Assembly (NCBI GenBank): GCA_959347315.1 | Contig: OY365806.1 | Coordinates: 26,249,516-26,313,515, forward strand | Source of the DNA: Bimastos eiseni | Lineage: Eukaryota > Annelida > Clitellata > Crassiclitellata > Lumbricidae | Length of the DNA: 64,000 bases | Direction: 5' to 3' | In this document: positions 10,564 through 22,912 of the stretch, piece by piece | Position numbering within the stretch: the first letter of the stretch is position 1 | How the letters are laid out: every line of letters starts with the position of its first letter | The notes under the pieces: model-generated | What the model was told of the DNA's origin: nothing | Databases searched by the model: none | Seen by the model: only the letters and a program-made list of their open reading frames with translations | Position numbers and translations under genes: made by a program

Positions 10564-13500
10564 TTAAGGTCCAATACTTGTGACCTCCCACAGTTTGACC
10601 TCCCCATCGTCACTACATGAGGCCAGTTGACCAGCAACAGATGGATTCCAGCTGAGTCCATTCACCTCCTGCGAGTGGGCCTTAGGTTGGCAGGCGACCA
10701 GACTAAATGAAGGCTGATGAGTGTTGCCACCTAGTAACAAGTCTTCGCGGAAGATACGGATGGCGTCATCACCACAGGCGGTTGCTATAAAGCCGGTCAG
10801 TTTACACCTACAAAGAAAGAAACACAACACACCCTTCATCATCATCATCATCGTCGTCATCATCATCATTGCCATTATTTTAGATGAATGCTTATGACAA
10901 TGAATAATTTAAATAATTCCTTAACTGTTTCTGAAACAGACAAACTAAAGTTTGATTGTTTCATATTAATATTCTATATAAATATAGGAAACAAATCTCA
11001 AGCCTCACCATTGAACATAATAGATAGGTCGATCATGGAAGCCGGAAAGGGTGCAAACACACTTCCAGGTAGGATATTTTCCCTTGGTTGCCACGCCTGG
11101 AAAAGTCAACACAGTAATCTGCATTTTAACCACTACCTTTACGATCATCATCATTATCCAAAACTCTTCGATAAACAACCAATTACGTTATGTAAATGTG
11201 TAATTTTTAAGATTATGTTTACTAATGAAGCGAAAGGTAGGTAATATAAACTTAAGCCAATGTCAGCAGAGCTGGCAGCCATAATGTCATTCACTAATGG
11301 ATACAGTACATAAAATAATGAGAATTTCCTGTTATATGACAATACAAATGTCATCTTTATTCTGGAAGCCTTTTTTTGATTCACCATCTCAGTAGATGTG
11401 TCAGTTCCCTCTCCCCTCTCTCTCATTGTCCACGGCAACCATTATTTGCGACTCAATGCAGTGTTGTATGCAAAACCTTAAAATTCAAGACCAAGACAGT
11501 GAGGTACCGAGATTGAGACATTGAGGTACCGAGACCGAGACACTAGGTTCAAGACAGTAAAAAAGAAGTGATCCTATGTAAAAGGCTACAAAATACTAAT
11601 GTATCAGTTTTCAGGAATAAGGTTCATTTGTAATTTCAATTTGAAACTTAATTATAATGTATATTGTATCAATTCCCAAGTTTCTATATTGCCGAGTTTT
11701 ATCTTTTTTGATATTTCTTATTTGGCCTATCTTCTGAATAGTATAAAGAAAGCACGTACTAAATCTTTTAGATGATTTTAAAGAAGCAAATTCGATACCA
11801 AATGAAAGTATAAATTTGCGCATATCCTTACTCACCCTGAGAAACTCAAAGTTGTTCCGATCGTTTCGGATATGGTGGTTTTACATCAATTACAAACTAA
11901 TAGCCATTAGCTATTGTTTGTAAATAGGCCTAACTTCAAATTGCGCAAACTTCACAATTTCAGGTTCTCTCTCAGACATTTTTCCACTTTAAGACAGTTG
12001 AATTCATTTCATTATCATGTGACTCGCGCGTTAACCAGAATTACTGTTTCTCATAAATTCTAGTTTCAGTTTCTAGAGCAAAATTTTAAGCGAAACTTAT
12101 CGAGACCGCTTGTTCAAGACAGAACAAGACTATCACTTCAAGACAGTTTATAAAAATTCGAGACACTACCTCGAGACTAAGACAGCAGGCTTCCGAGACC
12201 AAGACACTAAAAAACTGTCTCGAGACGTCTCGAGACCGAGACACTGTCTCGAGACCATACAACTCTGACTCAATGCCAATGGAAGCATTTGATACAAGCC
12301 TTCTGTAAACTTGTTTCCCTTTGGTATTCTTCTGCAATTGGAAAAATGATGTATTTAGCAGAGTAAAGGCAATTTTGTTGCTAACAATAATAATCATTTA
12401 TAAATTCAAACTGACAAGAACGGCAGAGCGCAGTACGATTATATGATATAAATCAGTATTTTTAGTTCACGATCTTTTACAGCCTTGCTTAGCAGTAAGG
12501 GTAACACTAAACAAAATGTTTTTAATTGGATCTACCCTGAGCATTGCCGGGAAGATATCGCTGCCATATTTTCACAGTTCGGTCATCACTGCATGAAACT
12601 AATCGTTCACCCGATTTTTCAAAGTCAATCCCCCAGACAGTTGACGCATGTGATTCTACAATAGAAATCAGCACTACTATATGTTCATAGTTGTAAATTT
12701 AAATTGAGGCACGAGTCAAATGTATAAAAACAATTTGTGCAAGGTTGTTCAAGGAGTCCATACAGCATGACTGAACACATTGGATTCAGACCATGTACTG
12801 GTAGGTTACTGGTGTCTTCTAATACATCGGAGTACGAATTATGCTTCCACATGTGCAATTATGCATTCACTATACCAGATCATTTTGCACCAGTAACTAG
12901 TTTAAGTTATTCCCTTTTAGACAGTGGAGTTTAGGAAAACTGTACCTAGTGTGCTGCAGCAAGACCAATCATCTGCCTCCTCAATATATATCTTTATTGT
13001 GTTGTCGTAACTGGCAGATGCCAAGACCTGTAACGTAAATACGTAATCACTATGTAGGAATAAACAAAATCTGAATTAATTAATTACACAGATTTACGTA
13101 GCACCCAGGCAAGGTTACTACTTAGGAGCGCTCCTGACCCAACTCTGGATGAAATGAACGGTTTTACGACTGTTGCGGTATGCAGAGGTCAAAATCCCAA
13201 AACAAGGATAAAAACGAATTTAAATTGGAATAATTCAAAGCAAAATTCCTACAGTGAATGAACTTAAAACGCCCAACAATTATATTGGTGTTTAGAAGTC
13301 AGATCAATGTGAAATGTGTTCCACTGGACCATACAGGAAACCAGAGAAATGCAAAGAAACAATGTATGGTTGTCCAAAGTGCATGAAACGTAAATGTACA
13401 GTTGGATGCGGGACTGAATTTCATACCAAATATCAGCAGCAACAATAAGTTGCCTTGTTTTCTGATACATTCTATGACTGAGCAAATGTTAATGAAATCA

Positions 13501-15991
13501 ATGGATTTGATGCCATTTATGTTAAAAAATGCTGGGAGTCAGAGGGTTAAGAGAAATCATGGCTAGTCAAAAGTGTAGATATATTGTAATCAACGAGTCT
13601 GGATCGCTGCTAAGGGGTCATTGCAAAATTACATAAGTAACATAACGCTCGAGGGTGGGTGGGGTGCTACAAAACATTACGAAATGTTATGGTGGTGGGT
13701 GAGTGAGTGGGTGAACTGAACAATACGTAATGCCTTTTATTTTTAAACTAATTAGTTATTAATTAAAAATACTCAATCTAAACTATAAACCAAATATTAA
13801 GTTTTTCTTTGTGTCATGAAGGCTCATGAATGGAACGATCTAGTGATATGAAATTTCTACAAAACTTTCTGTTCCCAATTTCTCAGCTCACGCGAATATT
13901 TCAGAAAGGCGGGTTTATAATTTAAAAGTCAAACAAAAGTCGGGCGAAACATAATATTAAATAAAAAATGATTACCTACCATTGATGAAGGATAAATTTG
14001 GAGACCTGGGAGTATATAGGCCCAGGTAAAACTACACTGAGTTTTGTTCAAAATAAATACATAACGCTCAGGAGATGGGTGGGTCTATGGAAACATTATG
14101 ATGCTTTACATTCAAAAACGACCATTTTCAGCATTACGTAATTATGCAATGATCCCTTATCTTAGCTATAAAGCAGATAAAATTGATATGACCCAAGAAA
14201 GGCTTACAAACAACATGCTCTGGCGATATGAAAATTTTTACACACCCAATTTTAATATAAAAATCCTGCATGCATATTAATATAGGCATATTCATACAGA
14301 CAACAGAACTAATTGATCAACCACAAATACAAATAAATGAACCTCATCTGTTGGATGCCAGCTGACGCATTTAACATCTTGTGTGTGAGCATTGATGACA
14401 CTTGCACATTCAAAATCCTCGCTCTTCTGATCAACTAAAAAGACGTTAACATGAGTTACTCGTTAGATAAGCGAGCTGCTGATACAATACAAAACATCTA
14501 TTGTTAACAGAAGTCCATTGTAAAATCAGTACACTGATTGCGCACGGTCAATACACAAATAAGATGACGATAGTTCCCAGACTCATAATGCTGATGCTAG
14601 TAGATCAAGTCACTAACACCTTGTGACTGAGGATGCCTTCTGAGTTTACCTTTGTACTGCTTGCTATCATCCTTATTCTACTTCTTCTGGTTCTGATTCA
14701 TCTTGCATCCCATGGTTATAATGACATAGGAACAGATGAGAAGTGACATCTACTTATGATGCTCTATGATTCATTGTTTTACAATTTACATTATGTCACA
14801 TAACCACTTGCAAGGTACTAGATATTAAACATTTTCTTCCCTGGGATGTAATATATTCTGAATAGGCAAACGTCATTTTGAATACAGCATCAACAACAGA
14901 CAAACCTTCCCAAATCCAAACGCTCTTGTCTCGACTGCAGGTTGCGAGAAGCAGTCCACTTGCAGACCAACTTGTGCATTTCACTTCATTTTCATGTCCT
15001 TCAAGTGTTGCAATGCATTCGAACTCTGTAGAAGTCTCGTCCATCTTCCATATGCAGGTAGTTCCATCAAAGCTTGCTGAGGCAATCAACCTTCCACATG
15101 GAGACCAACTCACAGAGCGAACTGTACGCCGATGGGTTCCATCGAGGAGGCTCTTACAGACCCAGCTGTCACCTGAATGGACAATGGCTAGCTTTTCTCA
15201 TTTTAGTTTCCATTCAGAGAGCTTATTGATCATCAAAAATGTAAACTAAATTGCAGCAAGTTAACAATCATAATTAACTGTTAATATTGAAAAAGGATAT
15301 ATAACCGAACTGTATGTAAAATATAGACTTGTGAAAGTCAGATATTAAAATTTCAGATCAAGAAAATGCAAGAGGATGATAATATTTAAAGAGAAAATTA
15401 GGGGTATAGCAAGTTGAGGAGATGGTGATAATGTAAGCTAACAGACTTGTAAGTTACAGTCAATTGTGAAATTTATTTTCCACACAAAATAACAGTAGAT
15501 TCTGAAGAAAACATAAATGGCTGTGGTAGTTCTTAGCACTCTATTTTTATAGTTTAGGGTGGTCAGCTGGCCATGATGCTTACCCTAGATGCACGATTGT
15601 CACTGGACCAAAGCAAACCTTTAAAACATGAAGAATTGGAGATGGCGATGATAGCGGTCACTATAGAAACATTCCCAGAACCTTCAAGAACTCTTCAACA
15701 TCCAGCCATCCTGCTCTACACGATCCTTCAATCTCACTCTCTCCCATTCCTCCGTCATTACTTGCCTCAAGTTCTCCATCCGATCCATATCCCACAACGG
15801 ACCTCGACTTTGGAACGAACTACCCTTATATCGCTCAGCAAAACGTTAAGTTACGCACCTTCCTTTCCCCACAAACGCAATGTCTTATCAGCTCCGCAAG
15901 AGGCCAGGAGATTTCCACTTGGGCTCCAAGCCACGCTCCATGCACGATCCCTGTGTCCTTGAAGAGTTTTCAGTAATTTTATTTCACCCAT
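10564..15991 (-). CDS. CIAO1: CIAO1, cytosolic iron-sulfur assembly WD40 protein
   Basis: WD40 beta-propeller that docks apoproteins onto the CIA targeting complex (with CIAO2B and MMS19), which delivers Fe-S clusters to cytosolic and nuclear enzymes. Seven coding exons: 15991-15859, 15172-14906, 14434-14343, 13027-12946, 12655-12536, 11096-11009, 10807-10564. All introns are GT-AG and all phases join cleanly, giving 341 residues against 339 in human. The first blade is [17 protein letters not shown]; the second has [21 protein letters not shown] and LEGHENEVK; the last exon has [24 protein letters not shown] and [13 protein letters not shown]. All blades are present with their SASFD/SCSDD-type Asp residues. 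I chose the ATG at 15991 (MGEIKLL) because invertebrate CIAO1 proteins start this way; an in-frame ATG at 16036 would add 15 residues. Introns 3 and 5 hold MITEs. Confidence 0.97.
11459..12267. mobile_element. Non-autonomous hAT element in CIAO1 intron 5
   Basis: An 809 bp insertion flanked by a perfect 8 bp duplication ACTCAATG (11451-11458 and 12268-12275), the size typical of hAT. Terminal inverted repeats are CAGTGTTGTATG on the left and CAGAGTTGTATG on the right. Inside each end lies a cluster of GAGACCGAGACACT / GTCTCGAGACC motifs (11488-11555 and 12100-12255). No transposase. It lies wholly within the intron between exons 11009-11096 and 12536-12655. Confidence 0.9.
13613..14157. mobile_element. 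MITE in CIAO1 intron 3
   Basis: About 545 bp with terminal inverted repeats AGGGGTCATTGCAAAATTAC (left) and its partner ending GTAATTATGCAATGATCCCT (right), flanked by TA on both sides. It has GT-rich segments near each end (GGGTGGGTGGGGTGC and CAGGAGATGGGTGGGTC in the same orientation). No ORF. Confidence 0.75.
15720..15850 (+). repeat. Possible LINE C-terminal fragment beside CIAO1 exon 1
   Basis: One plus frame reads [19 protein letters not shown], the GPRLWNELP signature found near the C-terminus of CR1/L2-type reverse transcriptase ORFs. It ends just inside CIAO1 intron 1, next to the donor at 15858. Only this short motif supports it. Confidence 0.4.
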
Positions 15992-16655
15992 TATCAGTAT
16001 TGCTAAATGATAAACTCGCCTTGAACCGGTTGCCAAGGGCCCAAGATAAAATCACTAGACGGTAACTGAAAAGCCGCTAATATTAATAAATTCTGGACAT
16101 TGGCACCTCTCACGGCATTGACTTCTCAGAGGCTCTCCGAGTACAGAAACCTGAGGATACCATGCGCTATTATATAGGTAGAGTTGTACTGCAAAGTCAT
16201 CGATAAATACCTGATAGTGCAATATTAAACCAATCCATTCAGTGTGATACCGTAATGCTCATTTCTACTGCAAAACAGGAGGGAAACTAAAATGGTGCTT
16301 TTAAATAGGATGTACGTCACTACCATGTATCATCATGCTGTATTAGTAGGCCTACATGTAGATACATGGTGACAATCGTCGACTACCCTATTAGTTACCG
16401 TAATTAATACAAGCGAATTTAGCGCCATGAAAAGTCCTATAATTAAGATGCAGAGGAGTTCATATACATCCGGTCTTATCATCATTGGCACAAGAGAGTA
16501 CACAATTTTAGGTAGGTTTTGTTACATTGCTAATTGGGCATATGATGATTTTTACTGCAGTTCTTGAAATGGATAAAGGCAATTATCAGCTGAATCACTA
16601 CTATTAAAGTGTCAAATTGTGCAATACAATTATGTCGATTGTATGTCTTTTAATG
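15992..16655. other. CIAO1 upstream region
   Basis: Presumed CIAO1 promoter and 5' leader on the minus strand. No TATA box or initiator can be singled out. An upstream in-frame ATG lies at 16036. Nothing else recognised. Confidence 0.35.
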
Positions 16656-16659
16656 TGCT

Positions 16660-16806
16660 TATAGGCTGGGGTGGGGGTGGGAAGCATATCTGTTATATAA
16701 TATATGGGTGGGGGTCACAGCTGCTGTTATATAACGTTATTAGGGGTAGGGGGTGGGTCAAAAATTGGAATTTTGTGCGTTATATAATATGTGAACGGCC
16801 CCTTAT
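16660..16806. repeat. Partial MITE, GGGGCCGTTCACATATTATA family
   Basis: The right end reads GCGTTATATAATATGTGAACGGCCCCTTA, close to the termini of the MITEs at 44510 and 47781. The GT-rich interior (GGGTGGGGGTGGG, GGGTAGGGGGTGGG) is also alike. The left end is not found. Confidence 0.5.
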
Positions 16807-19800
16807 GGGTCCTTAAGGTAGCCTACATGTACATTTACAGGCTTGCGCATAATGTCAGATAGCTGATGGGCAAAGCCTTGTTGAGATTTCTGCCCCAGGT
16901 AATGAACTCTCTGCCCGAAGGTAACCCGTTGATTATTATATGCCACCCAGGATGAGATTCGTGAGGTGGTTTTACGTTGTCTTTCTCAAGATTATGACGA
17001 TGTAATGGGACACTTATATAGCGCAACTCGTATCACAGGCGCTCACGACTCAACAGATAGCTAAACGGAGAATAAGAAAGACCCTGGGGAGTCCAGGTGC
17101 CTGTGGAAGGCAGCAAGAGGGAATTAGAGATCGAGAGTGCAGCCTCTGCCGAAGAGGGAGGGGTGGCTGTTCCAGCTGGTGGATTAGCAGATCTTCGACA
17201 ACAGAGCTCCTTAAGACTATTTGTTCAAGATTTATTATGACTTATAGATTTTCTCCAATGCGCTATTGTGCAAAATTCATTTGTTTAGGAGCGTTATAGA
17301 GTTATAGTCACAATTTTGAAGTTGAGCAGAGAAGACGGGAAATTAGTAGCCTAGCTACTACTGATGAGCGCCACTATTTAACGAAATTAACGTAGGCTAA
17401 AAGTCGATGTTGTATAATCTAAATCTTTTCACCACAACAGAAGCAAAAACAAGATAGTTTAAGAAGTTCGGTTTTCACACACCAATAGGCCCAGGCTTGT
17501 TTAATATATGTCTATAAAGGCATATCAAATGTAATTAGGTTATTTTAAGGTAAATTCGCTGAAACTGATTTTCAACGTTCCCATAATTTTTCAGTTCATT
17601 AATGAGTTTCACAAGTTCGCCTTCTCATTATTCAGTTTTCGTGACGTTTTGTACTTTCCAGGTCAAGTGAGCCGCAAACCAACAGCAACCCTTCCCCAAT
17701 TCAAATGTGACATGGTCAGATTGCCATCTGGGTTAGCACGTGCGTATGCACTCTTGGGAAGGACATTCGTTACTATCCATAATTCCTCTTTTGTAGTGAT
17801 TACATTAAAATGACACATAGGCCTACATCCTCGCACGGCCATTAGATAAAACAACGGCGTCGCTTTGTTCCATTGATGGCCAGCTACGGACCAAACGAAA
17901 CCACCACGTCGGACAGGTCTCCTGTGCAAACGAGTACTGAACATTCTGGATAAGTTTGAATTCAACAGACTAAATGACCAATCCTACGAAGTACTAAGTG
18001 GTAGGACTGGTCATAACTTCCTTCTAAAACAAAGAGCACTCGACGACATTTAGGACATTTATAGTGTATCTAAATCCAAGAGCTGTCCGCGAAAAATTGC
18101 ACCATGCTGGTCACTTCAGCGGAAACATAAGTGGATCTCAAATGTTGTGCGGATCGGGACGATGAATTGACCAATGCTGGGCAAGGACTTCTGCAGATGA
18201 ACATCACTTTACACCATGCCCCATTAAACGTCATTGTTATTATCAAAAATAGAGCAGACTCTAGTGTGGCAGGAAATTTCATGTAGACACAAACAGTCTG
18301 GTGTCAAAAAACTGCCATACAATAGGTCCAACTACAAATCCCAAAACAGTCACACTTTACTCTGCAAGAACTGCTTTATTAGATAGCTCAACAATTAAAC
18401 GAGTGGTCAAAAAGACTGGAATAACAGTAAAACTAATTGAGTTGAAGTAGATTCAAGTTGGGCATTCAAAGCAAACAGAAAGGAAGTTGGTTCATGGCAG
18501 GGGTGCCAAAGAGGGACGCATCTCAATTCTGGCCTGCAGAGCCTTGCCAAACTATCCATTTTAATGAATGCTTTTATTAAGAGTCTGTTTCACACAGACT
18601 TGTTCGAGTATCACAATATGATAAATTCAAGTCAATTATGTACAAACCTAGAATACACGGACACTAGACTCAAGGATCACAGAGTTTTATGTGATGCTTA
18701 TGATGGACAATAAAGATTGAAATAAAGATTCTAGAACCCATTGTTTTACTGGAAACAATTTCTGACGCTGGTTCAACAAGTCCAACTGCATTTTGCTAAG
18801 GCCTTAGACATCTTTGCCTGCCACTTGCTGGAAAACAGTGCAACTCGAACGCCGTTAAGAAACGTTCTGCCACAGCACACAATCTGTCGCCAGTCATCTT
18901 CTTATACAGACATCTCCAGAGGGGGAGTCCGAAGCAGGTCTTTTGGCAGACAACCCTTAACCAATAATTGTCAGACCATTCCAGCTATATATATATACAC
19001 CGGCAGTTATGCACCTGCCGTTTCCTTAAATGATTTGTACAAATACTGCCTGTCTGGGTATTTAGCAGACGACTTGATTTCCTATGGGCTGGTGACTTGC
19101 ACACAACAAACTGGCACAATAGATGACCTTAATTACAATTTGCGAAATTAGTTTATAAACTGCAAGTGCAGGAACATGACAAAAAACTAATATATCAGAT
19201 GATCACCATTAACAAGACAACACTTTCATCGTCAGTAATGTAATGCATTCAGGGTGAACAAGACTTTAAAAATTACAACTTGCTATGCTACAACTAAATT
19301 ACTCAAATATGTTAATCTGTGTTAAAACAAAGCAGAATAGGTCACTATATCCAAATGATGGAAACAGGAGACCTTAATGTATGCATTTACTTGCAATTGA
19401 TTTGCAGAAAGTCAACAAAACCCAGGGAAACAATTCAGTTTGCCAAAAAATTGTGTAATTTCCATGTTAGTGCCTTCAAATAACCTAGGTTGTAACATAG
19501 TCACATAGTGGACGATTAAGAACAGATATTGAGAACGTAATATTACATACCAAGTCATGGTCAAGGAACATCAAGATTTAAAGTGGAGTTCAGTAGTCAA
19601 CTGGACAGATGATTTTAAGATAAAATGCTGCACAGTACATTATAAGAAGCTGCATTAGCTCTTAACATTGATAGCAAAGTTGAACATAAAAAAATTGGTC
19701 AAGTTTCTGAATCACTACAGCTACATCAAATTCCGTGTAGTGTTAGAAACAACACACCCATCAAGCATAATTAAGCAAACAAATACATGGAATTTGTTTT

Positions 19801-20148
19801 AAGTATATGGCAATGTGGATGCGATTATTGCCATGCCACAAGCACCTATGGACAGAATTCATAATAAGCTTATGTCAATTTGTTACAACAAGCCTGGCCA
19901 AAGCTGAAACACGACAACATAAACAAAATTTCACGTACTTCGTGGCTCTCTTCAGTTATTCATTAGAATTTGAAATGTTGAAGATCTTGTTAAAGTAAGT
20001 AAAGTCACCGTGATTCCAACGCAGATAAATAAACATTTTCAAGAACTATAGCTACACAAAGATTGGTTTTGAATCATAGATATGCACAAAGCTCCTTTTA
20101 ACATGCATCTCACCCGAACCTAACATGGATATCAACCAATCAATCAAT
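16807..20148. other. Intergenic region between CIAO1 and ATF4
   Basis: No supported gene. Its right part probably contains the ATF4 3' UTR (minus strand). Plus-strand open stretches at 18741-19151 (136 codons) and minus-strand 17965-17663 show no recognised motif, poor composition and no splice support. The segment 17650-17900 has SINE-like features on the minus strand (a GTCCTTCCCAAGAGTGC string) but no clear A/B boxes. Confidence 0.4.
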
Positions 20149-20230
20149 CAAAAACACTTGATATAGCAACCCTTCAAGATATCTACTCAGAGGCGCTCAA
20201 GAGGATAGTGCCAGGGATACCAAATTTCTC
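20149..20230 (-). repeat. LINE 3'-end fragment
   Basis: Contains CTACTCAGAGGCGCTCAAG preceded by GATATAGCAACCCTTCAAGA. This matches in layout the 3' tails of the CR1-like LINE copies at 50600 and 63080 (stop codon right after a Ser-Ala-Ser-Glu ending, then TATAGCGCC-type sequence). Short and decayed. Confidence 0.4.
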
Positions 20231-20308
20231 AGTTTAAGTTTTAGCGCAACCGCAGTGGAAAGCATTTTTAGAAACAGCCCATACGACAACATTAAAAGGA
20301 GATTCCTG

Positions 20309-20336
20309 CATATATATATATATATATATATATATG
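20309..20336. repeat. (TA)n microsatellite
   Basis: Pure alternating TA tract about 70 bases past the ATF4 stop codon, so probably within its 3' UTR. Confidence 0.9.
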
Positions 20337-20406
20337 GATTAAACAAAGAAATAGTTTTATCGCAGAGACCAATAAGACAACAGCTTCCCTTGTAAGACCC
20401 ATGGAG

Positions 20407-22089
20407 CTATTCAGCCTCACTGGAATAAATCTCTGAAATGAGTCCCTTCAAATAGTTGATCTCCCTTGTCAGCTCATCCACTCGGCTCTTCAGCTCAAGA
20501 TTGCGTTTCTCCAGTTGATCGTGTTCGGAGAGGAAGCCACCCTGCTCAGCTCGCTTTCGTTGGCGGTACTTGCTTGCCGCCGTCTTGTTCTGCTCACGCT
20601 TTCTCTCGCGCCTTTCTGGTTTTGCCGTGGGGTAGGGTTCAGCCCTGGCTAAACCACAATTAGGGCTGGAAAGTTTACCCACAGAATCAGACCCAAATTC
20701 TTCAAAGGACAAGACAGAGCTAACTGAAATGGATGAATTAGAATCAGCCGATGAAAAATCCACTGGAGTAGTGGCCATAATGAGAGTGTTGTCAGGTACT
20801 TGCATCCCACTGAAGTAAGGTGCAATACTACTCCCAGAACCATCCCCAAGCCAAGTCAAAGTCTTGGGAACTTGTGCCACGGCAAGCCTCGTATTTTCCG
20901 AAATGATCCGATTGCCCGTAAGCAAAGCATTCAGTGGACTCTCTGAAAGCTGGACGTGTGCTTCGAAAGACGAGGGAATGGTGGCAAACTGTTGTTTTAA
21001 ATCAAACGGAGAAAACATCTCAACTTCTTGGCTGGACGCAACGTCGAGGGGAGGGGACGCCGACAAAACAGATTCAACTTCCTCAAGGGACACTGGGGGC
21101 AGAATAGGTACGGAGGTCGACGACAGCAACCACTCTGGATCAAAATCTGGATCAAAGCGACCAGCATCGTCAAAAAATTTGACTGGATCAGTCTCAAGAA
21201 CTCTTATAGGGCCCTCTCCCAGGGAGTCAACAGAATTCAGGTGGACAACCGAAGCTGCCAATTCATCACCTGGACCCTCTGAGTGTACCATTGGCTCCCA
21301 TCTTGGCTGGCCAAAGTTGTTCAGATCAAAGGCATCCCCTTCAGGTGATGATGGAAGCAGGTCAGTTGGTTCAAATCCCAGGTCATCAGAAAATAAGCTG
21401 TCAGGATTATTAATCACTTCGTTGTCAAGACCTGAAAATAACACAGCAAATACACAAATGTAAACAATTAGAACCAAAGACCAGCAAAATCATACAGCAT
21501 GAAATGCATCCTTAAAACCGATTGGATCCAGTCTACAAAGTTTTCAAGAAATATCACTAAAGAGACAGAGACATGTCCACACACATTTGCTCATTAATGC
21601 TCATTAAACATCTTTCTTGCCAAGACTTTTGTGATAAATAAAATTACAATAGTTTATCCACAGTTTAAAGACATAAAAAATTTAAACATTATCCTTACTC
21701 ATCAGTTGACTATAACCTTGTTATTAAAACATAATTATTACATCACACAAATTTACAACTTTCAGAAGACCCCACAAACAAAGATATAATATATCTTTGT
21801 TTGTACATATTATGTACATCAATTCTTAAAGTAAATCCATAAAATATGTTATGTCATTATTACTACTAATCTTACCGATCCAGTCATCATCAAAGACAAA
21901 GTCTAGAGGCTGGATTTCCTCCGGCTGGTGCTTGGTCTCTTGAGCCAGGGCAGTCGCTGGTGCGACCAGGTACCCATCTGCCTGTGGGAACAGGATGTCA
22001 CTCCCAGGCAGTGGAACATCAAGCCCAGTTGACAGCTGATCGCTCGCAAGCGACCAGTCCAAGAACAAATATGATTCCATGTAATTCAT
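20407..22089 (-). CDS. ATF4: ATF4-type bZIP transcription factor
   Basis: Activating transcription factor 4, the effector of the integrated stress response; it binds C/EBP-ATF composite sites as a bZIP dimer. Two coding exons, 22089-21876 and 21431-20407, are joined phase 1 by a GT-AG intron and give 412 residues (human 351). The basic region near the C-terminus reads REQNKTAASKYRQRKRAEQ, almost diagnostic for ATF4. A leucine zipper follows (LEKRNLELKSRVDELTREINYL). The N-terminal 330 residues are acidic and Ser/Pro-rich, as in transactivation domains. No canonical DSGxxxS phosphodegron is seen; a Ser-rich DSNSS stretch is present. I start at the ATG at 22089; a GTG lies six bases upstream and another in-frame ATG at 22080. 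The leader carries upstream ORFs (see separate entries). The gene lies head-to-tail with CIAO1 on the same strand, with no functional link. Confidence 0.96.
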
Positions 22090-22156
22090 ACCCACGGTCT
22101 ATTACTTCCACACAGTCTTCCACTGAAGGGATATCGAGGATTGCAAGAGAAGCCAT
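22019..22156 (-). promoter_or_regulatory. ATF4 overlapping upstream ORF (uORF2-like)
   Basis: An ATG at 22156 in the first coding exon opens 45 codons in a different frame from ATF4. It ends at TGA 22021-22019, overlapping the first 71 nt of the ATF4 frame that starts at 22089. In vertebrates an out-of-frame overlapping uORF2 blocks ATF4 translation until eIF2 is phosphorylated. The exon begins at a good acceptor (22169). If exon 1 ends at the GTAAGT donor after 24358, the spliced frame continues upstream in frame to an ATG at 24362, making 51 codons. Confidence 0.8.
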
Positions 22157-22639
22157 CTTTATTTCTGGCCTGAAATGTCAATACATTAACTCAATTGAAA
22201 TTATCAGTTTCTTCATTTGAATCTGTTCAACAAACATTTTCTGCATAGTTTAAAGATCAACCCATAGTTTAATTTACTTAACTAGGTCAATAAGATATTA
22301 CATGTTAATCACTATTGTTACAACCCAAATTGCACAAAATTCAGTGCCCTAATTCAAAAACATGTCGTGCAAACATCAGTTAAGTTTATTGGTGAAGGAA
22401 CTCACATACAAGTAGATCATTGTCAAAATAGTTGATTGCCAGTCATAGGGATGTAATGTGGCATTGAGACGCAATGATTGCCGACATAGAAACATTGCCC
22501 TCAAACTGCAGTTGCCGGGCAAGGCATTGCCTCGCCTGACCCACTACTAAGGCTGTCAAAAAATGTTGAAACCACAGCCCAGGTACCCGTCGACCCGCGA
22601 AGCGGGTACCTGACCGTGCAGACATTTTATGACAAAATG

Positions 22640-22912
22640 TATGGAATTTTGAATTATTATGGAATGTCGGGACCAGAACCAATTTAATTGCCCGGGCAGT
22701 CAGCTAACATGATCAACAGAACTTTTCTGGTATATGTTCAAATAAAATTGCATATTTTTATGAAATGTCAAGCACCAGAGAACAAATTTTATTGCCTGGG
22801 CAGTCAGCAAATATGACCAACGTAACATTTCTGGCATATGTTTAGGCAAAACTGTGCAAATTAATGGAATGTCAGGTACCTGAGAACAGTGTTCATTGCC
22901 CGGGCAGTAAGC
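22640..22912. repeat. Degenerate tandem repeat, ~104 bp unit
   Basis: The string ATTGCCCGGGCAGTCAGC occurs at about 22687, 22790 (one change) and 22894 (one change), each preceded by GGAATGTC(A/G)GG/C.ACC-like sequence and followed by ACATGATCAAC / ATATGACCAAC and TCTGG(T/C)ATATGTT. Two to three imperfect units in ATF4 intron 1. Confidence 0.75.

Noticed and set aside
18741..19151. 136-codon plus-strand ORF in the region downstream of ATF4
   Set aside because: No recognisable domain, no splice support, AT-rich composition, and it probably lies antisense to the ATF4 3' UTR.
20864..21463. 199-codon plus-strand ORF
   Set aside because: Antisense shadow of the ATF4 coding exon; ATF4 itself has an unmistakable bZIP and clean splice sites.
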